From Rhizobium sp. NRK18 (GTDB taxonomy: Bacteria; Pseudomonadota; Alphaproteobacteria; Rhizobiales; Rhizobiaceae), in contig NZ_JANFMV010000001.1 of assembly GCF_024385575.1 (NCBI RefSeq), positions 3,191,681-3,255,680 on the forward strand: a stretch of 64,000 nt of DNA. The letters run 5' to 3'. The stretch's first letter is position 1, and every line of letters starts with the position of its first letter. This document shows, piece by piece, positions 17,353 through 27,884 of the stretch. A program made the position numbers and the translations under genes. The notes below the pieces were generated by a model. It did no database searches, was not told where the DNA came from, and worked only from the letters and a program-made list of their open reading frames with translations.

Positions 17353-17859
17353 GTGAACCTCTGGGAACGCATAGCGTCCGATATCCATCTGATGGTGCGC
17401 CGTCCGGCGCGTCTGCAATTCGCTGCGCTATGCTATCGATGGAAGAAGAAGAAGCCCGAGCTTGAAATCCTGCTGATCACCAGCCGGGATACCGGACGCT
17501 GGGTCATTCCCAAAGGCTGGCCGATGGCCGGCAAGAAGGCGCATACGGTTGCCGAACGGGAAGCCTTCGAGGAGGCCGGCGTGTCCGGCAAGGCGCGCCG
17601 CGAGCCTCTCGGCTTTTACACCTACATGAAGGGCCTCAACAGCGGACTGAAGGTCAGCTGCAAGGTGCAGGTGCATGCCGTCCAGGTGGACGACATGCTG
17701 AAGAGCTATCCTGAAAAAGGCAGCAGGACCCTGGAATGGGTCAGCTGCAGCGAAGCGGCGACCCGGGTTCAGGAACCCGAGCTGAAAAAGCTGCTGCTCG
17801 ACTTCGAGCATGACATCACAGAGCGTACGGCACCGAAAAAGCGTGCAATGCAAGCCTGA
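17353..17859 (+). CDS. NUDIX hydrolase
   Basis: Small NUDIX-fold pyrophosphohydrolase of about 168 residues. The start is uncertain: the GTG at 17353 has GGAAGG at good spacing, but in-frame ATGs at 17305 and 17317 and a GTG at 17278 also exist. The NUDIX box reads GWPMAGKKAHTVAEREAFEE then AGV; the catalytic REAFEEAGV part is intact, while the position usually Glu after Gx5 is Lys, as in diphosphoinositol-polyphosphate-hydrolase-like relatives with GWPM. It stands alone upstream of the phosphate transporter. Substrate (nucleoside diphosphate derivative, inositol or polyphosphate) cannot be told. Confidence 0.8.
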   Translation: MNLWERIASDIHLMVRRPARLQFAALCYRWKKKKPELEILLITSRDTGRWVIPKGWPMAGKKAHTVAEREAFEEAGVSGKARREPLGFYTYMKGLNSGLKVSCKVQVHAVQVDDMLKSYPEKGSRTLEWVSCSEAATRVQEPELKKLLLDFEHDITERTAPKKRAMQA

Positions 17860-17948
17860 TACGCGAAAATCAGCACTGTCACAAAACTGTCATATTGCGC
17901 TTTGGCGTCACTGACGGTAGGCGGAAGCCTCACTTTTGGAGATGCCGG

Positions 17949-19448
17949 ATGGCCAATTCTAAGCCGCGACTGGAAAAACTGACCCTCGACAAGGATCTCG
18001 ACAAGATCACCCATGTCGAGGCGGCGACGCATTTCGTTTCCAAGTCACTGGTCGCACCCGGCATCGGTCTCATCTTCCTGATCCTGGCCATGCTGTTTGC
18101 CGCCGTGTTCGTCGGCAAGGGCGAAAGTTCGCTGATCATGATCGCGGCCGCCGCACTTGGCGCCTACATGGCGATGAATATCGGCGCCAATGACGTGACC
18201 AACAATGTCGGCCCGGCCGTCGGCTCCCGCGCCATGACGATGACGCTGGCGCTCGTCGTCGCGGCCATCTTCGAGACCGCCGGCGCGCTGATTGCCGGCG
18301 GCGATGTCGTGTCGACCATTTCCAAGGGCATCATCGATCCGTCGCTGATCCCGTCCGCAGACATGTTCATCTGGGCGATGATGGCGGCGCTGTTGTCGTC
18401 GGCGCTGTGGGTGAACCTGGCGACCTGGATCGGCGCGCCGGTCTCGACGACCCACGCAGTCGTCGGCGGCGTCATGGGGGCCGGCATCGCGGCATCCGGA
18501 TTCGGAACGATCAACTGGCAGTCCATGTCGGCGATCGCGGCGAGCTGGGTCATTTCGCCCTTCCTCGGCGGCATCATCGCCGCGCTGTTCCTCGCCTTCA
18601 TCAAGGAATTCATCATCTACCGCGAAGACAAGATCGCGGCCGCCAAGAAGTGGGTTCCGGTATTGATCGCGATCATGACCGGCGCATTCACCGCCTACCT
18701 GTCGCTGAAGGGTCTCAATCATCTGATTTCGATCTCGCTCGCCGGCGCGGCGTTGATCGGCCTCGTCGCCGGCGGCATCGGCTGGGCGGTTTCGGTGCCG
18801 CTTGTCGCCCGCCAGGCTCGAGGTCTCGAGAACCGCAACCAGTCGCTGCGCAAGCTCTTCCAGATTCCGCTGATCTTTTCGGCCGCCCTGCTGTCCTTCG
18901 CCCACGGTGCAAACGACGTGGCGAACGCGATCGGACCGCTTTCCGCCGTCGTCCATGCCGCCGAAGCGAACGAAATTTCCGCGAACGTCAACATTCCGCT
19001 GTGGGTCATGATCATCGGCGCCATTGGCATCTCGCTCGGCCTGCTGCTGTTCGGCCCGCGCCTGATCCGCCTCGTCGGCGAACAGATCACCAAGCTCAAC
19101 CCGATGCGCGCCTATTGCGTGGCGCTGTCGGCGGCATTGACGGTGATCGTCGCGTCCTGGCTCGGCCTGCCGGTTTCTTCCACCCACATCGCCGTCGGCG
19201 CCGTGTTCGGCGTCGGCTTCTTCCGCGAGTGGTACACGAAGAATTCCAAGCGCCGCGCCGCCTACATCCAGATGAAGGCCGGCAAGCCCGAAACGGTCAA
19301 GCAGCCATCGGAAGAGGAAATCCGCCGCCGCTATCTCGTGCGCCGCTCGCATTTCATGACCATCGTCGCCGCCTGGATCATCACGGTGCCGGCATCGGCC
19401 TTGCTTGCGGCGGTCATTTACTGGATACTCGGCTCCATCGCCGTCTGA
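17949..19448 (+). CDS. pit: PiT-family inorganic phosphate transporter
   Basis: Inner-membrane low-affinity phosphate permease of 499 residues. The two inverted PHO-4 repeats carry the signatures [17 protein letters not shown] (about residue 75) and [18 protein letters not shown] (about residue 320), each followed by a PVSTTHA / PVSSTHI motif. Around ten to twelve membrane helices are evident. The soluble N-terminus (residues 1-35, Lys/Asp-rich) is longer than in E. coli PitA. The chosen ATG has GGAG 8 bp upstream. No PhoU-like pit accessory gene precedes it; a NUDIX gene does. Confidence 0.92.
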   Translation: MANSKPRLEKLTLDKDLDKITHVEAATHFVSKSLVAPGIGLIFLILAMLFAAVFVGKGESSLIMIAAAALGAYMAMNIGANDVTNNVGPAVGSRAMTMTLALVVAAIFETAGALIAGGDVVSTISKGIIDPSLIPSADMFIWAMMAALLSSALWVNLATWIGAPVSTTHAVVGGVMGAGIAASGFGTINWQSMSAIAASWVISPFLGGIIAALFLAFIKEFIIYREDKIAAAKKWVPVLIAIMTGAFTAYLSLKGLNHLISISLAGAALIGLVAGGIGWAVSVPLVARQARGLENRNQSLRKLFQIPLIFSAALLSFAHGANDVANAIGPLSAVVHAAEANEISANVNIPLWVMIIGAIGISLGLLLFGPRLIRLVGEQITKLNPMRAYCVALSAALTVIVASWLGLPVSSTHIAVGAVFGVGFFREWYTKNSKRRAAYIQMKAGKPETVKQPSEEEIRRRYLVRRSHFMTIVAAWIITVPASALLAAVIYWILGSIAV

Positions 19449-19482
19449 ACCAGACACCCTTCACCGATCGCCGGAGCATCCC

Positions 19483-20220
19483 ATGCGCGCCAATTTTCGC
19501 ATGCAGAGGCTGTTTGTCGACGCTCCGCTTTCCGCCGGAGCGCCGGTCGAAGCCGATTCCGCCCAGTTCAACTATCTCGCCAATGTGCTGCGGATGGGTG
19601 ACGGGGCGGAGATCCTGCTCTTCAACGGCCGCGATGGCGAATGGAGGGTCGACCTGAGCTTTCCGACCCGCAAGCGCATCCTGCTTACGCCCCGTGAACA
19701 GACCCGACCGCAGCCGGACGCTCCAGACCTCCATTATCTCTTCGCGCCGCTCAAGGTCGGGCGGATGGACTATCTCGTGCAGAAGGCGGTCGAGATGGGT
19801 GCCGGCACGCTGGTCCCGGTCATGACCCAGCATGTACAGGGCAAGATCCATTCGACCGACAAGCTCAAGGCCAATGTTATCGAGGCCGCCGAACAATGCG
19901 GCATCCTCTCCATTCCGGCGGTCGAGGAGCCGGTGAAGCTTCCGGACCTGCTGGAGGGCTGGGACAGGAGCCGGCGCATCATCTATTGCGACGAGGGGCA
20001 CGACGGCCAGAACCCGCTGCCCGTGCTCTCTGCAATCAGGGAAACGAAGCTTGCCCTGCTGGTCGGCCCGGAAGGCGGCTTCTCGGAGGCCGAGCGCGCA
20101 ACGTTGCGTTCGCTCGACTTCGTGACGGCCATCCCGCTCGGCCCGCGCATATTGCGGGCGGATACCGCGGCCGTTGCAGCACTCGCCGTCATACAGGCAG
20201 CCGTCGGCGACTGGCGATAG
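19483..20220 (+). CDS. rsmE: 16S rRNA (uracil(1498)-N(3))-methyltransferase
   Basis: SPOUT-class rRNA methyltransferase of 245 residues that modifies U1498 in the ribosomal decoding centre. The PUA-like N-terminal domain covers residues 1-75 ([16 protein letters not shown]-like [16 protein letters not shown]). The trefoil-knot C-terminal domain has [13 protein letters not shown] and [17 protein letters not shown] as SAM-binding elements. The start ATG is preceded by CGGAG. It lies 34 bp after the phosphate transporter gene and 167 bp before gshA, on the same strand. Confidence 0.94.
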   Translation: MRANFRMQRLFVDAPLSAGAPVEADSAQFNYLANVLRMGDGAEILLFNGRDGEWRVDLSFPTRKRILLTPREQTRPQPDAPDLHYLFAPLKVGRMDYLVQKAVEMGAGTLVPVMTQHVQGKIHSTDKLKANVIEAAEQCGILSIPAVEEPVKLPDLLEGWDRSRRIIYCDEGHDGQNPLPVLSAIRETKLALLVGPEGGFSEAERATLRSLDFVTAIPLGPRILRADTAAVAALAVIQAAVGDWR

Positions 20221-20387
20221 AAGCCGCCAGCCACGGCAACCCGCTTTCCAAATTTTGAACGCGGGTTGAAAGAAATTCACTTGCGCCGATGTGGTTTCCG
20301 GTCCAATCAGCGCAATGGTGTCCGAAGCCGGAGCGCCCTATCCCGGCGGCTTCGCCGGTTCCAGTTGACCAAAGCAGGATGGACCTG

Positions 20388-21761
20388 ATGGCCCGCGATA
20401 CGACCGACGATACACCGATCACCTCGATCGATGAGCTGACCGACTACCTCGCCGGCGGCTGCAAGCCGGAAGCCGATTTCCGCATCGGCACCGAGCACGA
20501 GAAATTCCCCTTCTTCGTCGGCACGAACGAACCCGTTCCCTATGAGGGAAAAGCCAGCATTTCCGCACTGCTGAACGGCATGCAGGAGAAGCTCGCCTGG
20601 GATCCGATCATCGACGAAGGCAAGATCATCGGGCTCGCCGAGCAGCATGGCATGGGGGCGATTTCTCTGGAGCCGGGCGGGCAGTTCGAGCTGTCGGGCG
20701 CACCGCTGAAATATCTGCACGAGACCTGCAAGGAATCCAACCAGCATCTGGCAATGCTGCGCCAGATCGCCGAGCCGCTCGGCATCCGCTTCCTCGGCCT
20801 TGGCGGCAGCCCGAAATGGACGCTCGAAGAAACCCCGCGCATGCCGAAATCGCGCTACGGCATCATGAGCCGCTACATGCCGAAGGTCGGCAGCCAGGGC
20901 CTCGACATGATGTACCGGACCTGCACGATCCAGGTGAACCTCGACTTCTCCTCGGAAGAGGACATGGCGCGCAAGATGCGCGTGTCGACGAAGCTGCAGT
21001 CGGTCGCAACCGCCCTCTTCGCCTCCTCGCCCTTTACCGACGGCAAGCCGAACGGGCTCGTCTCCTGGCGCGGCGATATCTGGCGCGACACCGACAACCA
21101 GCGCGCCGGCCTGCTGCCCTTCATCTTCGACGAGGACTTCGGTTTCCGGCGTTACGTCGAATGGGCGCTCGACGTGCCGATGTATTTCATCGTCCGTGAC
21201 GGACGTTACCGCGACTGCACCAACATCACCTTCCGCCAGTTCATGGCCGGTGCGCTGAAGGGTGAAATCGACGCCTGGGCGCCGACGATGGGCGACTGGA
21301 CCAATCATCTGTCGACGCTCTTCCCGGAAGTGCGGCTGAAGCGGTTCCTGGAAATGCGCGGCGCCGACGGCGGCCCGTGGCGGCGCATCTGCGCCCTGCC
21401 CGCCTTCTGGACCGGCCTGCTCTATGACGCCAGTGCGCTCGACGCCGCCGAGGCACTGACCGCCGACTGGTCGTTCGAGGACGTCCGGGCAATGCGTGAC
21501 GCGGTTCCCTCGCAGGGGCTGAAGGCGACGATCAAGGGACGGTCGGTGCTGGATACGGCCCGCGAGGTGATTTCCATCGCCCGAACTGGTCTGAAATCCC
21601 GTGCCAATCTCAACAGCGACGGCGAGGACGAGAGCGTCTTCCTGGCGACGCTCGACGAGATCATCGCCAAAAAGGCAACGCTCGCCGACGACCTCCTGAT
21701 GCTCTACCACGGCCGCTGGAACGGTTCGGTCGAGCCTGTCTTCTCCGAGTATCAATATTGA
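20388..21761 (+). CDS. gshA: Glutamate-cysteine ligase
   Basis: First enzyme of glutathione synthesis, joining L-glutamate and L-cysteine with ATP hydrolysis. This is the plant/alphaproteobacterial class (GCS2), distinct from the E. coli enzyme. From the ATG at 20388, which follows AGGA at 8 bp, the length is 457 residues, the usual size for the class. Core motifs include FRIGTEHEKFPF (ATP and Mg binding), SLEPGGQFELSGAPL, and MYRTCTIQVNLDF. An earlier in-frame ATG at 20379 is possible. It probably belongs to the redox-stress neighbourhood (LsrB-like regulator, katG and oxyR) that follows. Confidence 0.95.
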   Translation: MARDTTDDTPITSIDELTDYLAGGCKPEADFRIGTEHEKFPFFVGTNEPVPYEGKASISALLNGMQEKLAWDPIIDEGKIIGLAEQHGMGAISLEPGGQFELSGAPLKYLHETCKESNQHLAMLRQIAEPLGIRFLGLGGSPKWTLEETPRMPKSRYGIMSRYMPKVGSQGLDMMYRTCTIQVNLDFSSEEDMARKMRVSTKLQSVATALFASSPFTDGKPNGLVSWRGDIWRDTDNQRAGLLPFIFDEDFGFRRYVEWALDVPMYFIVRDGRYRDCTNITFRQFMAGALKGEIDAWAPTMGDWTNHLSTLFPEVRLKRFLEMRGADGGPWRRICALPAFWTGLLYDASALDAAEALTADWSFEDVRAMRDAVPSQGLKATIKGRSVLDTAREVISIARTGLKSRANLNSDGEDESVFLATLDEIIAKKATLADDLLMLYHGRWNGSVEPVFSEYQY

Positions 21762-21884
21762 AGGCGGAGGAAGGGGCGGCTCCCGCAAAATAAGCGGGCG
21801 CTTTGGCATTTTGCAGTTGTGCCGTAAGATGAAGCACTTATGCTTCGTCGATATGACACGAATGTCCAAGCGAGAGGGTCCTGC

Positions 21885-22751
21885 ATGCTGCCACTGTTCG
21901 ATATGATGATGCAGGCGCAAAACGGCGCCGCAGTCGAAGCCATGGCGAAGCAGTACAACATCGCCCAGGAGCAGGCGGCCAAGGCGATGGCCGCCATGAT
22001 GCCGGCCTTCTCATCCGGCCTGCAGCGCAAGGCAGCCAACCCCTACGATTTCACCGCCTTCCTTGCCGCCATGCACTCGGGCAATTACGCGGAATATTTC
22101 GAGGATATCGGCAAGGCCTTCACGCCGAAGGGCATCGCCGACGGCAATGCGGCACTCGAAACCATCTTCGGTTCGAAGGACGTGTCGCGGGCGATCGCCG
22201 CGCAGGTGGCGCAGATGACCGGCATCGGCCAGGAAATCGTCAAGCAGATGATGCCGGCGACCGCCAGCACGCTGATGGGCGGCATCTTCAAGCAATCCAT
22301 GGGTCAGGTGCAGCAGGCGAACGCCGCCTTCGCCAGTTCACCGATGGGAAGCATGATGCAGCAGTGGCTGGAAAGTACCGGCTTTGCGCCGAAACCGCAG
22401 CCTCAGCCTAATCCGTTCGACAATCCCTTCACACAGGCGATGCAGTCGATGTTCGGCGGGCAGCAGCAGGCCAAGCCTGTCAACCCAGCCGACATGTTTG
22501 CCGCCAACCCGTTCATGAAGATGTTTTCAGACATGATGAAGCCGGCAGAGGACAAGAAGCCGGATCCCAAGCCCGAGCCGAAACCGGAGCCGCCGAAGGA
22601 AAGCGCTGCAAGCGCCGACATGAAGCAGTATTCGGACATGATGAGCGCGATGTTCGACAGCGGGCTGGAAGTGGGCAAGGCCTACCAGAAAAGCATCGAA
22701 TCCATTCTCGACGGCTACATGAACAACGGCGCGAACGCGGACAAGGGCTGA
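21885..22751 (+). CDS. DUF937-like hypothetical protein
   Basis: A 288-residue protein of unknown function. Its N-terminal half (PLFDMMMQAQNGAAVEAMAK through LMGGIFKQ) resembles DUF937, with repeats of the type QVAQMTGIGQEIVKQMMPAT. A Pro/Lys/Glu-rich linker (about residues 205-245, KPDPKPEPKPEPPKES) joins a helical C-terminus rich in Met, Ala and Gln. No signal peptide or membrane helix is seen, so it is probably cytoplasmic or cell-envelope associated. The start has GAGAGGG upstream. It stands alone, ending near a terminator shared with the DUF1127 gene. Confidence 0.7.
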   Translation: MLPLFDMMMQAQNGAAVEAMAKQYNIAQEQAAKAMAAMMPAFSSGLQRKAANPYDFTAFLAAMHSGNYAEYFEDIGKAFTPKGIADGNAALETIFGSKDVSRAIAAQVAQMTGIGQEIVKQMMPATASTLMGGIFKQSMGQVQQANAAFASSPMGSMMQQWLESTGFAPKPQPQPNPFDNPFTQAMQSMFGGQQQAKPVNPADMFAANPFMKMFSDMMKPAEDKKPDPKPEPKPEPPKESAASADMKQYSDMMSAMFDSGLEVGKAYQKSIESILDGYMNNGANADKG

Positions 22752-22783
22752 CCGCCCTTCCGTCTCACCACAGTCCAGGACGC

Positions 22784-22817
22784 AAAAAAGCCCGGTATCC
22801 GAAAACGAATACCGGGC
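22784..22817 (-). terminator. Terminator between the DUF937-like and DUF1127 genes
   Basis: Nine-bp stem GCCCGGTAT (22790-22798) and ATACCGGGC (22809-22817). On the minus strand it is followed by six T (complement of 22784-22789), so it terminates the minus-strand DUF1127 gene. It may also stop the plus-strand gene. Confidence 0.85.
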
Positions 22818-22853
22818 AAAGGCAGGGCTATTGGCTCTCACCCTGCGGGGAAA

Positions 22854-23153
22854 TCAATCTCGCGGCAGATAGACGATCGACCGGCGGGCGCGGGCCCTCG
22901 CCTGACGGGTCAGGTAGCCGGACGGATCGTTGAACAGATCGGTCGTTGCCAGAGCGCGATGAATGTCGCGCCTGTCGATGCCGATGTCTTGCAGCATATG
23001 ATCGTCCAGTTCGGTCATTTTCGTCACGATGATACGATTGCGCAGCGTACGATAAACGGATGCCACAGCATTCCAGGCCCGGGCGGCAATCGGCTGGCGT
23101 GCGGGGCGCAGGGCGGCGAGGTCGAGGTCCAGTGTCCGTTCAATCGTGCTCAT
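22854..23153 (-). CDS. DUF1127 domain small protein
   Basis: A 99-residue basic protein with the DUF1127 (YjiS-like) signature TELDDHMLQDIGIDRRDIHR at about residues 47-66, preceded by the typical RNRIIVTKM. DUF1127 proteins are small, basic, widespread in Rhizobiales and are linked to RNA or phosphate and carbon metabolism regulation in Agrobacterium; that is family knowledge. It is longer than the 40-50-residue short class. It has its own terminator and is divergent from the LysR-type gene at 23333. Confidence 0.85.
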   Translation of the reverse strand: MSTIERTLDLDLAALRPARQPIAARAWNAVASVYRTLRNRIIVTKMTELDDHMLQDIGIDRRDIHRALATTDLFNDPSGYLTRQARARARRSIVYLPRD

Positions 23154-23261
23154 CGGATCATCCTTTCACAAGGCACGAGATAAACCTTCCCTCCAGAGGG
23201 CGGCCCTGGAGGGTGCGGTCGATGTCGTTTAGAGGGAGGAGCTATCGCTCCGTGGCGTCTA

Positions 23262-23288
23262 CAATGTCAGATTGTCAAAAAGACATTG
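23262..23288. promoter_or_regulatory. Inverted repeat upstream of the LsrB-like regulator
   Basis: CAATGTC (23262-23268) and GACATTG (23282-23288), 13-bp spacer, in the divergent region between the DUF1127 gene and the LysR-type gene, about 45 bp before the latter. Candidate operator for autoregulation; not tested. Confidence 0.4.
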
Positions 23289-23332
23289 ATCAGTCCAACG
23301 AATGTTTCTAATGATTAACATCAAAGCTTCTT

Positions 23333-24298
23333 ATGAGTACGGACATGAGCGCGCCACTCGATATCGATCAGCTACAAACCTTCGTTTCCATCGTCGACAC
23401 CGGCAGCTTCACCAAGGCCGCCGACCGGGTCTACAAGACGCAATCGGCCGTCTCCATGCAGATGCGGCGACTGGAGGAGCGGATCGGAAAACAGCTGTTC
23501 GCCAAGGACGGACGCGGCGTCCGCCTGACGATCGAGGGCGAGAAGCTCCTGAATTACGCACGGCGGATGATCCGGCTCAACAACGAGGCGATGGCCGCGT
23601 TCGACGACAACCGGCTTGAGGGTACGGTCAGGATCGGCACGCCGGACGATTATGCGGACCGATACATGCCGGAAATCATCGGCCGCTTCGCCAAGACCCA
23701 TCCGAACGTGGAACTCTACATCGCCTGCGAGCCTTCCGTGACGCTGATCCAGAAGATGTCGCGCGGCGAGCTGGACATCGCGCTGATCACCCACGATCCG
23801 GCCACGGCAATCTCGACGGTGGTGCGAACGGAACCGCTCTGCTGGGTCGCCTCGGCCAACCATCCGCTGAGGGAAAGCGCGCCGGTGCCGCTGGCCGTCG
23901 GTCGCATGGACTGTCGCTGGCGGCAGCTTGCCTGTTCGGCGCTGGACGCCGGCAATCGCGACTACCAGATCCTGTTTACCAGCTGGTCCTCGACCGTGGT
24001 GGCCGCCGCCGTTCTCGCCGGCATGGCGGTCTCCGTGCTGCCGGAATCGGCGTTGCGGTCCGGAATGCGGGTGCTGACGCAGGCGGACGGCTTCCCGCCC
24101 CTGCCGCCGGTCCAGATCGGCATCATCAAGCGCCCCGGGGCACCGGTGTCGCTGATCAATGCGCTGTCGAACCATATCGTCGCCTGTCTCGACAACATGA
24201 CGCCGGCCCAGGCGAGCGACGACGGGCTGGAAGGCGATATCAGGGTGATGGGGCGCCTGCCCCGGTTGCGTCCGGGGCATATCCTTCCCGGCTGGTGA
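23333..24298 (+). CDS. LysR-family regulator, LsrB-like
   Basis: Transcription factor of 321 residues. HTH at residues 9-68 (LDIDQLQTFVSIVDTGSFTK, then QSAVSMQMRRLEERIGKQLF), then a substrate-binding domain starting LEGTVRIGTPDDYADRYMPE and ending with a short C-terminal tail (LRPGHILPGW). The overall pattern, with PDDYADR, FTSWSSTVVAAAVLAGMAVS and a C-terminal PGW, is what is recalled for LsrB of Sinorhizobium, which senses oxidation and controls gshA and LPS genes. Cysteines in ACEPS, LCWV, MDCRWRQLACS and VACLDN could be redox sensors. Assignment to LsrB or a paralogue is by resemblance. The start ATG lacks a strong ribosome binding site; 23345 is an alternative. Confidence 0.8.
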   Translation: MSTDMSAPLDIDQLQTFVSIVDTGSFTKAADRVYKTQSAVSMQMRRLEERIGKQLFAKDGRGVRLTIEGEKLLNYARRMIRLNNEAMAAFDDNRLEGTVRIGTPDDYADRYMPEIIGRFAKTHPNVELYIACEPSVTLIQKMSRGELDIALITHDPATAISTVVRTEPLCWVASANHPLRESAPVPLAVGRMDCRWRQLACSALDAGNRDYQILFTSWSSTVVAAAVLAGMAVSVLPESALRSGMRVLTQADGFPPLPPVQIGIIKRPGAPVSLINALSNHIVACLDNMTPAQASDDGLEGDIRVMGRLPRLRPGHILPGW

Positions 24299-24332
24299 GC
24301 CCCTCCGCCGCAAGATGACGACCAGACAAGCG

Positions 24333-24358
24333 AAAGGCCGGGACATGTCCCGGCCTTT
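24333..24358. terminator. Bidirectional terminator between lsrB-like gene and katG
   Basis: Perfect 26-bp palindrome with central ACATGT, arms AAAGGCCGGG and CCCGGCCTTT. It lies between two convergent genes and can serve both strands. Confidence 0.8.
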
Positions 24359-24417
24359 CCTCATTCACGCGCGGGCAGCTTGGGGCCTCGCGCCATGCGC
24401 ATGAATTCCGTTGCGGC

Positions 24418-26592
<2,175 letters not shown>

Positions 26593-26820
26593 CTATCATT
26601 CTTCGTTGCGATTCCGCCCATCCTGCACCCGAGATGTGAAATCCGTTTGTCCTGCGCGAAAACTCGGCGGAGCGGCCTTTGAAAAAGGCATCGCGGATGT
26701 GTTCATCTTTCAGGTCGCGACAGCGGACCGTTGTCCTTGCCGGGAAATGATTTTATCCGGCGGAAGAAGCTTATCACACCGCATATCGATAATTTCCAAT
26801 TGCATTTTCTGTTTTTCATC

Positions 26821-26835
26821 ATAAGAAAAACCTAT
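26821..26835. promoter_or_regulatory. Candidate OxyR/LysR box at the oxyR start
   Basis: ATAAGAAAAACCTAT fits ATA-N9-TAT with a T-N11-A core and ends one base before the oxyR ATG. This would be an autoregulatory site. It covers only one half of the extended OxyR tetranucleotide pattern, so confidence is low. Confidence 0.3.
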
Positions 26836-26836
26836 C

Positions 26837-27736
26837 ATGCTGACACTCAGGCAAATGCGCTATTTCGAGGCCCTGGCCAGTACCGGACATTTCGGCCGGG
26901 CGGCCGAACTCGTGCATGTCAGTCAGCCTGCCCTCTCGGCACAGATCGCCGAAATGGAGAAGGAACTGGGCATGCCGCTGGTCGAACGGCGGCGGGGCGC
27001 GACCATCCTGACGCGCGAGGGCGAAGACCTCCTGCCGCAGATCCGCCAGATCCTGGCCATGACCGAAGAGCTGCACGGACGGGCGCGGCGGCGGCGGGGC
27101 GTGCTCGAAGGCCGCATCCGCATCGGCATCATTCCGACGGTGGCGCCCTATCTGGTGCCGCGATTGATCCCGCACCTGCGCGAGCACCATCCGGCGATCG
27201 AGATCGAGCTGAAGGAAGCGGTCACGGACCGGCTGATCGGCGAACTGCTGGAGGGCAAGGTGGACGTGATGGTCGCCGCCCTGCCCGTCGATGACGAACG
27301 GCTGGACACGATGGCGCTCTTTGCCGACCGGTTCTTCATGGCGGTGGCCAGCAACGACACGGACGTGCTCATGTCGCCGCTGACGGAAACGGAGATCGAC
27401 GCCGACAGGCTGCTCCTTCTGGAGGAAGGCCATTGCCTGCGCGACCAGGCGCTGGCGGTCTGCACGATGGCGGGCAAGCGCAGCCTCGTGAATTTCGGGG
27501 CAACCTCGATGGCGACACTCCTGCAGATGGTGTCCCACAACATGGGCATGACGCTCATTCCGGAAATGGCGATCGAAACCGAGACCGGCCGCAACGACAT
27601 CCGCATCATTCCCTTTGCGGCCCCGCAACCGGCGCGGCAGATCGGCCTTGCCTGGCGGCACCGAGGCGCCTCGCGCGCCGATGTCGAGGCGCTTGCCGAG
27701 GCGATCCGCACGTGCAGCGACGGGAAAAGCGCCTGA
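26837..27736 (+). CDS. oxyR: Hydrogen-peroxide-sensing regulator OxyR
   Basis: LysR-family activator of 299 residues. HTH at residues 2-60 (LTLRQMRYFEALASTGHFGR, then VSQPALSAQIAEMEKELGMP). The redox cysteines are in place: Cys200 in EEGHCLRDQ and Cys209 in LAVC match Cys199 and Cys208 of E. coli OxyR, which form the disulphide on peroxide oxidation. It diverges from katG, its expected target. No other gene follows in the same transcript before the chemoreceptor. Confidence 0.95.
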   Translation: MLTLRQMRYFEALASTGHFGRAAELVHVSQPALSAQIAEMEKELGMPLVERRRGATILTREGEDLLPQIRQILAMTEELHGRARRRRGVLEGRIRIGIIPTVAPYLVPRLIPHLREHHPAIEIELKEAVTDRLIGELLEGKVDVMVAALPVDDERLDTMALFADRFFMAVASNDTDVLMSPLTETEIDADRLLLLEEGHCLRDQALAVCTMAGKRSLVNFGATSMATLLQMVSHNMGMTLIPEMAIETETGRNDIRIIPFAAPQPARQIGLAWRHRGASRADVEALAEAIRTCSDGKSA

Positions 27737-27884
27737 TTTCGGCGGAAGTGGCGGCTTTTCTCCACCACAAGTACACGCTTTGGTAAAAAACTCGCCTCTA
27801 TAGTCGTCCCCATAATCAGTTTCAGAACGGCCAGCGCTGAAGCGCATGCCGGATTTGTGCTTTAAAAATATCGGGGACATCACC

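Noticed and set aside
18045..19457. Long antisense reading frame opposite the phosphate transporter
   Set aside because: Shadow of the real gene, with extreme charge and Gln/Arg bias.
21762..21884. Terminator after gshA
   Set aside because: CCCGC/GCGGG with a 7-nt loop exists, but the stem is short and no T run follows.
20307..21920. Antisense frame opposite gshA
   Set aside because: Same reason; gshA has a full domain and length match.
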